Shown here piece by piece: positions 25,738-34,626 of a stretch of 41,080 nucleotides of DNA (position 1 is the first letter of the stretch; every line of letters starts with the position of its first letter). The notes under the pieces are model-generated. The model did not search any database and was not told the origin of the DNA. It saw nothing but the letters and a program-made list of their open reading frames with translations. Made by a program: the position numbers and the translations under genes. This stretch comes from Gemmatimonadota bacterium (lineage in GTDB: Bacteria; Gemmatimonadota; Gemmatimonadetes; Gemmatimonadales; GWC2-71-9): the NCBI GenBank assembly GCA_025358055.1, contig JANYKV010000176.1:1-41080 (forward strand), read 5' to 3'.

Positions 25738-25767
25738 TTGACCCTGGCGGCCGCCAATCGCTAGTGT
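25738..25767 (+). promoter_or_regulatory. Weak candidate promoter for the TonB-like gene
   Basis: TTGACC (25738-25743) and TAGTGT (25762-25767) are 18 bases apart. The -10 box matches only 3/6. A CGGAGGC/GCCTCCG hairpin (25790-25804) lies between it and the start codon and touches the GAGG ribosome-binding site at 25804-25807. Confidence 0.3.
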
Positions 25768-25812
25768 ACAGGAGCCACCTCAGCAGAGGCGGAGGCCGCC
25801 TCCGAGGTCCAT

Positions 25813-26496
25813 TTGGTTATTCGCTTTTTTCAGCAGCCACCACCCGGCCCGCTCCAGGCCTTTTTCAGCACCTGGCTGAGTCTGGTGCTGCACGTTGCTT
25901 TCCTCGGCATTTTCGTGCTGGCCAGCCGACACCAGGCCCAGGATCAGGAATTCGCCGACCAAATCGCCATGTTCTTGGTTCCGCCGGATCACAGCCCGGG
26001 AGGCAAGGGCCGCATACAAGGGGTCGCCTACTCCGCCGCCGAGGACCCGCACGCCCTCCACAAGCGCGGGTCCGGCCAGGGGCCTCGGGTCGTTGTGGAG
26101 CTTCCGCCCGAGGCCCCGGCCGCCGCCCCTCCTTCGGAGGCCATCAAAGAGATCGCCGCAGATTGGGTCGACACGGTTGCGACTGAACTCGATGTCGATT
26201 CTACGGTCACCCGATTTCCGGAGAGTGTGGCACCCGCCTATCCACCCGAGATGCTGTCCCACAAGATCGAGGGCAAAGCATTCGTCCGGTACGTCGTGGA
26301 CAGCATGGGTCGCGCGGACACCACTTCGCTGCGGGTGATTGAAGCGAGCCACCCCGATTTCGTGACCTCGGTCCGCGCGGCGCTTCCCTTGATGCGGTTC
26401 CGCCCGGCCTTGATTGGCCACCATCATGTGGCGCAGATGGTCCAACAAAGCTTTGCCTTTCGGATCGTGGTCCCTCCCAAGCCCACGAGCAATTGA
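25813..26496 (+). CDS. TonB-like energy transducer protein
   Basis: The 227-residue protein has a short cytoplasmic start, one membrane helix (about 17-42) and a C-terminal TonB-type domain (YPPEMLSHKIEGKAFVRYVVDSMGRADTTSLRVIE, then ALPLMRFRPALIG). The central Pro/Ala-rich linker is short. The start codon is TTG at 25813, with GAGG five bases upstream. ExbB/ExbD partners are not in the window. It precedes pxpA closely, but a functional link to 5-oxoproline use is not evident. Confidence 0.82.
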   Translation: MVIRFFQQPPPGPLQAFFSTWLSLVLHVAFLGIFVLASRHQAQDQEFADQIAMFLVPPDHSPGGKGRIQGVAYSAAEDPHALHKRGSGQGPRVVVELPPEAPAAAPPSEAIKEIAADWVDTVATELDVDSTVTRFPESVAPAYPPEMLSHKIEGKAFVRYVVDSMGRADTTSLRVIEASHPDFVTSVRAALPLMRFRPALIGHHHVAQMVQQSFAFRIVVPPKPTSN

Positions 26497-27271
26497 GCTG
26501 CCAACCACCTCGGCCTCCATCGACTTAAACGCGGACCTGGGCGAAGGCTTCGGGCGTTACCGGATTGCCGGTGAGGCCGAGTTGCTTGAACTGGTTACCT
26601 CGGCCAACGTGGCTTGTGGCTTTCATGCCGGCGACCCTTCGGTGATTCGCGAAACGCTGACGGTCGCGGCCCGTCACGGAGTCACGGTGGGCGCCCACCC
26701 CTCGTACCCCGATCTGGTGGGCTTTGGCCGCCGGGCAATGGATGCCACACCGGCCGAAGTCACCGCGATGGTCATCTACCAAATTGGTGCGGTGGCAGCA
26801 CTCGCTCGCTCCGCCGGCACAGTGGTGCGGTACGTGAAGCCCCATGGCGCGCTCTACAATCGTGCGGCGGAGGACGACGTCACTGCCCAGGCCATCGTCC
26901 AAGCCATCAAGGCGGTGGACCCTTCTCTCATCCTGCTTGGACTCGACGGGAGTCCGATGCTTCGCGTGGCTCAGGAGGCCGGCGTCAACATCGCCCGTGA
27001 GGCCTTCGTCGACCGCGCTTATCTGCCCAACGGCGCACTTTTGCCGCGCGGACAACCTGGCGCGGTGCTCGATGACCCGGACCACGTGGCGGAGCGCGCG
27101 CTCCGGATGGTGCAGGAGCACTACGTCACGGCCGTGGATCGAACCCGTCGGATTATCCGCCCGGATTCGCTCTGCGTGCATGGAGACGGTCCGCGCGCCG
27201 TCGCAATCGTGCGCGCCGTGCGAGACCGGTTTCAGGAGGCCGGAATCGCTTTCGCGCCGTTCGTCCGGTGA
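26453..27271 (+). CDS. pxpA: 5-oxoprolinase subunit PxpA (LamB/YcsF)
   Basis: PxpA, PxpB and PxpC together hydrolyse 5-oxoproline to glutamate with ATP. Core motifs include DLNADLGEGFG, ANVACGFHAGD, GAHPSYPDLVGFGRR and VKPHGALYN, all diagnostic. The first family-like residues are about 26510. The nearest canonical start in frame is TTG at 26453, which overlaps the TonB-like gene by 44 bases and adds unlikely sequence. A natural start would be ATT at 26492, overlapping the TonB TGA, or CTG at 26498. The 3' end overlaps pxpB. Confidence 0.93.
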   Translation: MPFGSWSLPSPRAIELPTTSASIDLNADLGEGFGRYRIAGEAELLELVTSANVACGFHAGDPSVIRETLTVAARHGVTVGAHPSYPDLVGFGRRAMDATPAEVTAMVIYQIGAVAALARSAGTVVRYVKPHGALYNRAAEDDVTAQAIVQAIKAVDPSLILLGLDGSPMLRVAQEAGVNIAREAFVDRAYLPNGALLPRGQPGAVLDDPDHVAERALRMVQEHYVTAVDRTRRIIRPDSLCVHGDGPRAVAIVRAVRDRFQEAGIAFAPFVR

Positions 27272-27924
27272 CTATCGACCTTCCTTGGTTCGCCCCACTG
27301 GGCGACTCCGCCATCACCGCCACCTTTGGGACGGAAATCAGCGCTGAGTTGAGCGAACGGATCCGTCAAGCAGCCGATCGCCTGCGGCGAGCCAATCTGC
27401 CGACTGTCCAGGACCTGGTGCCGGCCTATACAACGCTCACCGTGTACTACGATCCGCTCCACATTGGCTTCGCGGAGCTCGCCGGGCGGCTTCGGCCGTT
27501 GCTCGACGCACCGGTTCTACCCGATGCGTTGAGCACGTGGCGTGAGGTTCGGATCCCGGTCCGCTACGATGGGCCCGACCTCAATGAGGTGGCCCGTTTG
27601 TCGGGCCTTTCGCCCTTCGAGGTGGTCGAGCGGCACTCCAGCCGTTGGTATCGGGTTTACCTCCTCGGGTTTGTCCCTGGCTTCGCCTACCTGGGCGATC
27701 TCGATCCGCGCCTTGTCCTGCCGCGGCGCGGCGCCCCACGAAAGGTGGTGCCCGCGGGTTCGGTCGCCATCGCAGGTGCGCAGACGGGCGTCTATCCGTT
27801 GAACACGCCGGGTGGATGGCATCTCATCGGGCGCACGAACACGGTGCTGTTTGATCCGGAACTCAGTGAGCCCGCGCTGCTTCGCGTCGGTGATCGTGTC
27901 CGCTTCGACGCGGTCGACGCATGA
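27268..27924 (+). CDS. pxpB: 5-oxoprolinase subunit PxpB (KipI-like)
   Basis: The 218-residue protein has the family opening FAPLGDSAITATFG and the conserved LLGFVPGFAYLGDLDPRLVLPRR with AGSVAIAGAQTGVYPLNTPGGWHLIGRT. In Bacillus the same family was first named KipI, an inhibitor of the sporulation kinase KinA. In bacteria with pxpABC it is a subunit of 5-oxoprolinase. The GTG start overlaps the pxpA stop, and its own stop overlaps pxpC, so all three are coupled. Confidence 0.95.
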   Translation: MTIDLPWFAPLGDSAITATFGTEISAELSERIRQAADRLRRANLPTVQDLVPAYTTLTVYYDPLHIGFAELAGRLRPLLDAPVLPDALSTWREVRIPVRYDGPDLNEVARLSGLSPFEVVERHSSRWYRVYLLGFVPGFAYLGDLDPRLVLPRRGAPRKVVPAGSVAIAGAQTGVYPLNTPGGWHLIGRTNTVLFDPELSEPALLRVGDRVRFDAVDA

Positions 27925-28862
27925 TCACGATCGTCACCGCGCCGCCGTTTCTCTGCGTACAGGATCTTGGTTGGCAGGGATATCGCGCGAGCGGGCTTCC
28001 GCCGGGAGGCGCGATGGACCGCTACGCCTTGTCCCAGGGCAACATTCTGGTCGGCAATCTCCCGAACGCGGCGGGCTTAGAATGGGCGCTAGGTTCGGGG
28101 AGCATACGATTCGAAGAGCGGAGTCGTTTTGCCGTGACCGGTGCGGTGGCCGAGTGCGCATTGAACAACACGCCGGTCGCCGCGGGCCAGGCCTACGCGG
28201 CCGAGGCCGGCGACGTCCTCACCGTCGGTCGCCTCCTGATTGGACGCTTTCTGTATCTCGCCTTTCGCGGCGGGGTGGATGTCCCGCAGGTGTTGGGGGC
28301 GCGGGCAACCTACCTTCGGGCCGGATTCGGCGGATTTCATGGCCGCCGGCTCCGGGGCGGCGACTGGGTGCGCTTCCTTCCGTCCGATGCATCAGGGGCC
28401 GCGCCGGGGTTCCAGATCCCCGCCGAGCTCCGGCTCGGCTACGAGGACACCACCCTGAGGGCGGTGGAGGGCCCGCAACGACGACTATTCGATGACGCGG
28501 TGAGCCAGGAGTTTCTTGAGGCAACTTTCGTGGTCGCCGCCGCCTCGGACCGGATGGGTTACCGACTCGATGGTCCGGCCATTCGGCCTCGTCAAACCGC
28601 AACGCTCCCCTCGGAGCCCGCCTGCCCCGGAGCAGTTCAGATTCCCGACGACGGATCGCCCATTGTCCTCATGATGGACGGCCCTACGGTCGGTGGCTAT
28701 CCGAAAATTGCGGTGGTCATCAGCGCGGACCTTCCCAAATTGGCGCAGTGCACGCCTGGTCGCACGATTCGGTTTCGCCTGGTCGGATTGGAAGACGCGC
28801 AAAAGATCTATCGCCGGCAGGCGGTGCAGCTACATACCTTGCGACAACTCACGCAGCCCTAA
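27921..28862 (+). CDS. pxpC: 5-oxoprolinase subunit PxpC (KipA-like, carboxyltransferase-type)
   Basis: The 313-residue protein has VQDLGWQGYRASGLPPGGAMDRYA near its start and S-D-R-M-G-Y-R-L-D-G-P toward the end, both diagnostic of the KipA/biotin-dependent carboxyltransferase-like family. It closes the pxpABC set. It ends 21 bases before the converging membrane hydrolase gene. All three subunits look intact. Confidence 0.95.
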   Translation: MITIVTAPPFLCVQDLGWQGYRASGLPPGGAMDRYALSQGNILVGNLPNAAGLEWALGSGSIRFEERSRFAVTGAVAECALNNTPVAAGQAYAAEAGDVLTVGRLLIGRFLYLAFRGGVDVPQVLGARATYLRAGFGGFHGRRLRGGDWVRFLPSDASGAAPGFQIPAELRLGYEDTTLRAVEGPQRRLFDDAVSQEFLEATFVVAAASDRMGYRLDGPAIRPRQTATLPSEPACPGAVQIPDDGSPIVLMMDGPTVGGYPKIAVVISADLPKLAQCTPGRTIRFRLVGLEDAQKIYRRQAVQLHTLRQLTQP

Positions 28863-28883
28863 CCTCCGAGCCTGCTCCCCGCG

Positions 28884-29819
28884 CTACCTGGGACTCGGAC
28901 TCGCCACCGACACGGTGCGCCCGGCAAACGATCGGCCGGAGCCGTTCGCATAGCGAGCGTCATCCATCCGCACGTGGATCGAGTCGCCGCTACGTTCGAT
29001 AGAATAGAAGGGATAGCGAGACCACTGCACAAATTCCCTCCCCACGTCAGTGGCGGCGGCCAGGCGCGCGGCGGGATCCTGATCGTTCGTTTCGATCGTC
29101 ACCTCGGAGCGCGTAAAGACCGGCGAGGGCAGCAACCGCAGAACGCCAAACCGATAGCGGCCGGCATCATTCATCAGCACCTGACGGCGGAACGGATCGA
29201 GCGGGACCGCGGTCACCATGAACGCCGGGCCAATGCCGGGCAGGCCACCAACAATGCTCCGACCCCACAGGGTGCCGGCGAGCATCAGGCCGATGTAGAC
29301 CGCCGTGCTCACCAAGGCCGCCCGCGCTGGGCCGGAATCCACGGTTCCGCGCGATTCGCGTCGGCGAGAGAGCCACACTCCCCATGACAAAGCAAGCAGA
29401 ATCCACGGATCGACAATGAAGAGCGCATCGCCATAGAACCAACGACCGGAGAATGGCATCAGCCACCGCATGCCGTAGGAATTCATGAAATCCAGGGTCG
29501 GGTGGGTGAAAATCGACACCGTCGCGAGAAGGAAGAGCTGTCGAGAGTGAACCGGCGTCCGGGGCGAGGATGCTCGAGCGCTTATGCGGTCCCACAACCG
29601 CATCACTCCGACCAAAATGAATGGCCAGAGGGCCAATGCCAGGACCCCATGGGTCCACCCACGCCGAAAGTCCAATCCATGGGATCCGAACACCGCAATC
29701 CCATCAACATCGGGCAGGTTGGCACCAATCAGGAGCGTGGCCATGCCGAGCCGCGTGCGTCGCTTGAGTCCGGCCTCCCCCAACGCGGCGCCGACCAGCG
29801 TGTGACAGAGATTGTCCAT
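28884..29819 (-). CDS. Membrane-bound metal-dependent hydrolase (YdjM/LexA-binding family)
   Basis: The 311-residue protein opens with MDNLCHTLVGAALGEAGLKRRTRLGMA, typical of the YdjM/DUF457 family, followed by four or five membrane helices. Metal-ligand-like motifs are DNLCHTLVG (His6), NLPDVDG, RRGWTHG and FTHPTLDFMNSYG, the usual scattered His/Asp pattern. About 100 C-terminal residues form a soluble domain. The biological substrate is not established. Three bases separate it from the amidohydrolase upstream. Confidence 0.88.
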   Translation of the reverse strand: MDNLCHTLVGAALGEAGLKRRTRLGMATLLIGANLPDVDGIAVFGSHGLDFRRGWTHGVLALALWPFILVGVMRLWDRISARASSPRTPVHSRQLFLLATVSIFTHPTLDFMNSYGMRWLMPFSGRWFYGDALFIVDPWILLALSWGVWLSRRRESRGTVDSGPARAALVSTAVYIGLMLAGTLWGRSIVGGLPGIGPAFMVTAVPLDPFRRQVLMNDAGRYRFGVLRLLPSPVFTRSEVTIETNDQDPAARLAAATDVGREFVQWSRYPFYSIERSGDSIHVRMDDARYANGSGRSFAGRTVSVASPSPR

Positions 29820-29822
29820 GCC

Positions 29823-31514
29823 TCAGGGCCGGAACGTCGAATCGCGGAACACCTCACGACCCTCGAGGAGGGTGAGCAACACTTTCACCTTGTGAATCCG
29901 GTAAACCGGAATGGCGAAGAGGTTTTGATCCAAGACCACGAGGTCTGCGGCCTTCCCGACCTCGATCGATCCGGTCTCTCGCTCCTGCCCCGCGGCGTAG
30001 GCTCCGTTTATGGTGTAGGCCGCGATCATCGTCGGAAGATCCACGCGTTCCTCGGGGATCCAGGACGCGCCAGTGGAATCGCCCAAGTCGCGGCGGGTCA
30101 GGGCCACTTCGATCGCGTCCAGCGGGTTGAGTGATGAGACGAACCAATCGCTACCGGCCGCCACGATCGCCCCCGACTGCACCGTACTGCCGATGGGGTA
30201 CAGCCATCGCGACCGGGCCGGGCCCAGCACGGGCTCGGTCAACTCGCTGATATAGCTGTCGCGGAAGGCCCAGAGCGGCTGGTAGTCGGCGATGACGCCC
30301 AGGGAGCGGAAACGAGGAATATCCTCCGGTTCGAGCAGCTGCACGTGCGCGATGAGATGGCGAGAATCGCGGATACCGTTGACCCCTTGGGCATTTTGGA
30401 ACGCGTCAAGGGCCATGCGAATCGCACGGTCTCCGATGGCATGGACATGCACCTGAAATCCCTCATGGTCCAGCGCGACCACCAGGCGGTTGAACGCCTC
30501 CGGCTCCAGGTTTGGTGTTCCCGACTGGTTGGGCAAATCCACGTAGGGTTCGAGCAACGCGGCGGTGTGGGCCTCGATGACGCCGTCGGCGAAGATCTTG
30601 GCCGAGGTCGCGCGGAGGTGCCGGCCTCGGAAGCGCGCGCGCCATGCTTTGAGCGTCGGAATCTGGCCCACACCTCGGGCCGGATCGACGTGCATCGCCG
30701 CGACCACGCGAGCGCTGAGCTCACCGGCGTGGTCCAATGCGGCATACGCCTCGAGTTCCGGTTCCCCGGCCGAAGCCTCGATGAACGAAGTGATGCCGAA
30801 GGCGTTGGCTTCCTTGAGCCCGCGGCGAAGCCCCGCGAGGTCCTCCGCGCGAGTGCGAGGCGGTGCGGCGGCACTGACCAGACCGACAGCGTCCTCCCGA
30901 AGGGTCCCGGACGGCTCTCCCGTCGCATCGTGTTCGATCCGGCCTCGCGCCGGATCCGCCGTGGCGCGAGTGATCCCAGCCGCGCGGAGCGCAAGAGAGT
31001 TCGCCCACCCGGAATGTCCATCCGCCGCGACGAAAAAGGCCGGCCGGTCCGGAACGAGGGAATCGAGCAGCTGACGGTTCGGGTTGGCCGCCGGAAACAT
31101 CGGGAGGGGCCACCCGGCCCCTCGCAACCACAGGCCGGGCAGATTTTTGGCGCAGGATCGAATCCTCGCCACGAGGGCATCTCGGGTCTGATACGGAGAG
31201 AGATCGCATTCCGCGAGCTTGAGGCCCGCCGACACCGGGTGCACATGACTGTCGTGAAACCCGGGAAGCACCATCCTCCCCGCGAGATCGACCACCCGTG
31301 TCTTCGGCCCGATGAAACGCTGGACCTCTCGGTCGGTGCCGACCGCTACAACGCGACCGGCGCGCACCGCGACCGCATGTCCCCATGCTCGCACCGCCGA
31401 CACCGTGTAGACGGCGGCGTGTCGGAGCACCAGGTCCGCCGGCGAAGCGCCCTGGCGGGCGTACAGCGAACCGGGGAGGAGACCCACAAGACCCAGCGAT
31501 AGAAGGCAGCGCAT
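29823..31514 (-). CDS. YtcJ-like amidohydrolase, probably exported
   Basis: The 563-residue protein has a signal-peptide-like start (residues about 5-21) and the amidohydrolase 3 core: VVDLAGRMVLPGFHDSHVHP supplies the metal-binding HxH, VHVHAIGDRAI and IAHVQLLEPED carry further ligands, and G-K-A-A-D-L-V-V-L-D is the returning C-terminal beta strand. The family hydrolyses diverse amides; the substrate is unknown. It is divergent from the CtlX-like gene across a 101-base region with no clear promoter motif. Confidence 0.93.
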   Translation of the reverse strand: MRCLLSLGLVGLLPGSLYARQGASPADLVLRHAAVYTVSAVRAWGHAVAVRAGRVVAVGTDREVQRFIGPKTRVVDLAGRMVLPGFHDSHVHPVSAGLKLAECDLSPYQTRDALVARIRSCAKNLPGLWLRGAGWPLPMFPAANPNRQLLDSLVPDRPAFFVAADGHSGWANSLALRAAGITRATADPARGRIEHDATGEPSGTLREDAVGLVSAAAPPRTRAEDLAGLRRGLKEANAFGITSFIEASAGEPELEAYAALDHAGELSARVVAAMHVDPARGVGQIPTLKAWRARFRGRHLRATSAKIFADGVIEAHTAALLEPYVDLPNQSGTPNLEPEAFNRLVVALDHEGFQVHVHAIGDRAIRMALDAFQNAQGVNGIRDSRHLIAHVQLLEPEDIPRFRSLGVIADYQPLWAFRDSYISELTEPVLGPARSRWLYPIGSTVQSGAIVAAGSDWFVSSLNPLDAIEVALTRRDLGDSTGASWIPEERVDLPTMIAAYTINGAYAAGQERETGSIEVGKAADLVVLDQNLFAIPVYRIHKVKVLLTLLEGREVFRDSTFRP

Positions 31515-31615
31515 CGGACGACTCGCATCTGGTGGGAGAAGGGATCAAGAATGATTCGGCCTGCGAAGGACCGCAAGCCATTGCCAATCCACCGCCGACC
31601 GAGCCAGCTTTCGGC

Positions 31616-32581
31616 ATGTCCTCGCCAGTTCGCAGTCGCCGCAACGTGTATGCGGCCTCCCACGTGCTCATGATCGAGCCGGTACACTTCCGGTACAATG
31701 TTGAAACCGGTCAGACCAATGCCTTCCAGTCGGCGCCGACGGAGACGGACGAGCACCGGATCGCCGATGTCGCCGCGGCCCAGCATCGCCAACTTCGCGA
31801 CCTATTGGTGTCGAGCGGTGTGCATGTCACGGTGGCCCGGAGTGCGGAGGAGAGCCCGGACGCGCCGTTCTGCAACAACTGGTTCTCGACGCATCCCGCC
31901 ATCCATCACGACGGCGCCGGGGGCGGCCATCATACTCCGGCCACGCTCGTATTGTACCCGCTGATGGCTCCCAACCGCCGCCTGGAACGGCGTCCCGATC
32001 TCATTGCGCTCTTTCGGCATGCCTATCCGCGAGTAATCGATCTCACGGGCTATGAGCGGGAAGCGCGATTCCTCGAGAGCACGGGAAGCCTCTGCCTCGA
32101 CGACCGAGCCCGGGTGGCGTATGCGGCATTGTCGCCCCGCACCGATCCGGCGTTGTGCCAGGAATGGGCCCGTCAGGTGGGGTATCGCCTGATCACGTTC
32201 TCCGCGCTCGATGAACAGGGCGTGCCGTACTATCACACGAATGTGATGATGTTCATCGGGCACGGAATTGCCGGCGTCAGCTTGGAGTCCATCGCCGCAC
32301 CGGCGGAGCGCGCCATCTTGCGGCAGGCCCTCGAATCGTCCGGGCTCGAGATCGTTCCGCTCACCCGCGCGCAGGCCGCCAACTTCTGTGGCAATTGCCT
32401 CTCGCTCACCAACGATCTGCGCGAAGCTCTGCTCATCATGTCGTCGCAGGCGTACCGGAGCTTTACCCCCACCCAACGCACGACGATCGAGAGCCACGCG
32501 ACCATTCTTCATACGGAGCTCTCGGCGTTCGAGCGCGTGGGTGGTGGCTCGGCCCGTTGCCTCATCGCGGAGTTGTTCTAG
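31616..32581 (+). CDS. ctlX: CtlX-type guanidino-group/citrulline hydrolase
   Basis: The 321-residue protein belongs to the arginine deiminase-related superfamily. It has NVETGQTNAFQ near the start, PFCNNWFSTH, FLESTGSLCLD..AYAALSPRTD and, near the end, NFCGNCLSLTND, as in the CtlX group (citrulline-utilisation hydrolase). The catalytic cysteine is probably one of those in FCGNCL; I cannot fix which. An in-frame extension to 31385 overlaps the divergent gene and is rejected. ATG at 31616 gives a normal N terminus. Citrulline as substrate is inference from family. Confidence 0.88.
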   Translation: MSSPVRSRRNVYAASHVLMIEPVHFRYNVETGQTNAFQSAPTETDEHRIADVAAAQHRQLRDLLVSSGVHVTVARSAEESPDAPFCNNWFSTHPAIHHDGAGGGHHTPATLVLYPLMAPNRRLERRPDLIALFRHAYPRVIDLTGYEREARFLESTGSLCLDDRARVAYAALSPRTDPALCQEWARQVGYRLITFSALDEQGVPYYHTNVMMFIGHGIAGVSLESIAAPAERAILRQALESSGLEIVPLTRAQAANFCGNCLSLTNDLREALLIMSSQAYRSFTPTQRTTIESHATILHTELSAFERVGGGSARCLIAELF

Positions 32582-32706
32582 TGACCCCCCGGTGTTCGGA
32601 CCGGCCGCGCGCCTCGGCGTGGATGCGGCCACCTTGAAACGTTTCCAACCATCACCCGTACGAGAACGCGTCATCCTGACTTCGAATTCGACGAGCAATC
32701 CGACCC

Positions 32707-33942
32707 ATGGCTGAATCCGTACCCGACCTGAGTCGCCTCCGGATCAATCGCGAGGAGCACGACCCCTCCCCCGCCCGAGGGCGCCGGGTGGCGATCACCG
32801 CGGCGATCCTATTCGCCGTCGCGGGTGCGGCCTGGTGGTTCACCCGAGCGGGGCCCGTCGTGGTCACTGTGGCGATCGCCGAGGTGACTGGAGGCGCTTC
32901 CGGGGGATCGTCGGTCGGGCTCACCGCCAACGGGTATGTCGTAGCCCGGACGAAAGCCTCCGTTTCCTCCAAAGTGACCGGGCGGCTGGAATACCTTGGC
33001 GTCGCGGAGGGTTCCCGCGTCACGAAAGGCGAGATCATCGCGCGCATTGAGAACCGCGACGTGATCGCGTCCGTATCGCGCGCCGAAGCGGACGTCGCAA
33101 CGGCCAAATATCAACTGGTGGAAGCGGTCGCCCAGCGCGATCAACTCCAGCGCGACCTGGCCCGGGCGCAATCCCTGCGCGAAAAGGACCTGGGCAGCCA
33201 GGCCTCGGTCGAAGACGTCACCGCCCAACTGGCTCAGGCCAACGCGCGCGTGGATACCCGTCAGGCGCAAGTGCAATCGGCCCAGAGCGGACTGGAAGTC
33301 GCGAAAGCCAATTTCGAGAACACCCTCATTCGCGCCCCCTTCAGCGGCACGGTCCTTCGAAAAGACGCCGAGGTAGGCGAAGTCGTGGCGCCCGTGGCGA
33401 CCGGCACCGGCCTCACACGTGGGGCGGTCGTGACCATGGCGAACCTGGAGACGCTCGAGGTCGAGGTGGACGTGAACGAGGCCTACATCGGTCAGCTCCA
33501 CCCGAACCAAGGGGCGGTGATCGTCCTGGATGCGTACCCCGATCAGCGGTGGAAAGGCTCGATTCGCCAAATCGTCCCGACCGCCGACCGCCAGAAGGCC
33601 ACGGTGCAGGTGAAGGTCGGTATTCTGGACCATGACCCGCGAATCTTGTCCGAGATGGGAGCCCGGGTCGAGTTTCTCCAGGCCAAGGATTCGACCAGCA
33701 CCGCACCTACGAGTCGAATCTTCGTGCCGAGCGACGCCGTCAGAAACGAGGCGGGCACGACGATCGTGTGGATGGTGCGCGGCGGAAGGCTCAGCCGCCG
33801 GGTGGTGGACGCCGGGCCGGTATCGGGCGGCCGGCGAGAGATACGTACCGGGCTGACCGGCGGCGAGCAGGTGCTCCTGACCGGCCCGGAAACCCCGCGC
33901 GACGGCATGGCCGTCACGATCGGCAGCTCACCGCAGCAATAG
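32707..33942 (+). CDS. MacA/HlyD-type periplasmic adaptor of an efflux system
   Basis: The 411-residue protein has an N-terminal cytoplasmic stretch, a membrane anchor (about 27-45), a lipoyl/barrel region (GYVVARTKASVSSKVTGRLEYLGVAEG, then IRAPFSGTVLRKDAEVG) and a long alpha hairpin between (about 125-205). These are the standard parts of membrane fusion proteins. It starts the four-gene exporter cluster and ends 12 bases before the ATPase. No TolC-like outer-membrane channel gene is in the window. Confidence 0.93.
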   Translation: MAESVPDLSRLRINREEHDPSPARGRRVAITAAILFAVAGAAWWFTRAGPVVVTVAIAEVTGGASGGSSVGLTANGYVVARTKASVSSKVTGRLEYLGVAEGSRVTKGEIIARIENRDVIASVSRAEADVATAKYQLVEAVAQRDQLQRDLARAQSLREKDLGSQASVEDVTAQLAQANARVDTRQAQVQSAQSGLEVAKANFENTLIRAPFSGTVLRKDAEVGEVVAPVATGTGLTRGAVVTMANLETLEVEVDVNEAYIGQLHPNQGAVIVLDAYPDQRWKGSIRQIVPTADRQKATVQVKVGILDHDPRILSEMGARVEFLQAKDSTSTAPTSRIFVPSDAVRNEAGTTIVWMVRGGRLSRRVVDAGPVSGGRREIRTGLTGGEQVLLTGPETPRDGMAVTIGSSPQQ

Positions 33943-33954
33943 GGAGAGAATACG

Positions 33955-34626
33955 ATGGCCTTGGTCGAGGTGCGGAGCGTCTCAAAATCATTCCAGCGGG
34001 ACACCCAAAAGATCACCGTCTTCGAGGGGGTGGATCTGGACGTGGCGGAGGGAGAATTCCTGGCCTTGATGGGCCCATCCGGTAGCGGCAAGAGTACGAT
34101 GCTCAATCTGCTGGCGGGCCTCGACCAGCCGACGAGCGGGACCATCTGTGTCGGCGGCGACGAGATCACCCAGATGAGCCCGAAGCGCCTGACGGCGTGG
34201 CGGGCCCGCCACATTGGCTTCGTGTTTCAATTCTACAACCTGCTGCCGGTGCTCACGGCGTTCGAGAACGTCGAACTCCCGCTTCTGCTCACCCGGCTCT
34301 CCAAGGCGGAGCGCCGCGAACACGTCGCGACGGCTTTAGAGGTAGTGGGACTCACTGATCGAGGGAGCCATTACCCGCGCCAGCTCTCGGGGGGACAGGA
34401 GCAGCGGGTAGGCATCGCGCGCGCCATCGTGAGCGACCCCACCATGATCCTTGCCGATGAACCGACTGGCGACCTGGACGCCAAGTCCGCCGACGAGATC
34501 CTGAATTTGCTGCAGCGGCTCAATACCGAGTTCAAAAAGACCATCATCATGGTGACCCACGATGCCAAGGCCTCCGAACGGGCCCAGGCGGTGATGCACC
34601 TCGAGAAAGGGGTCTTCGTCCGGTGA
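33955..34626 (+). CDS. ABC transporter ATP-binding protein (MacB/LolD type)
   Basis: The 223-residue ATPase has Walker A GPSGSGKST, the Q-loop segment FVFQFYNLLPVLTAFENVELPL, the signature LSGGQEQRVGIARAI and Walker B MILADEPTGDLD. The wording is that of LolD/MacB/FtsE-type ATPases that partner with FtsX-fold permeases. The ATG is preceded by GGAGA, and its stop overlaps the first permease gene. Confidence 0.96.
   Translation: MALVEVRSVSKSFQRDTQKITVFEGVDLDVAEGEFLALMGPSGSGKSTMLNLLAGLDQPTSGTICVGGDEITQMSPKRLTAWRARHIGFVFQFYNLLPVLTAFENVELPLLLTRLSKAERREHVATALEVVGLTDRGSHYPRQLSGGQEQRVGIARAIVSDPTMILADEPTGDLDAKSADEILNLLQRLNTEFKKTIIMVTHDAKASERAQAVMHLEKGVFVR

Noticed and set aside
30345..31502. 385-codon plus-strand frame opposite the amidohydrolase
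   Set aside because: Same GC-driven shadow effect; the amidohydrolase motifs are on the minus strand.
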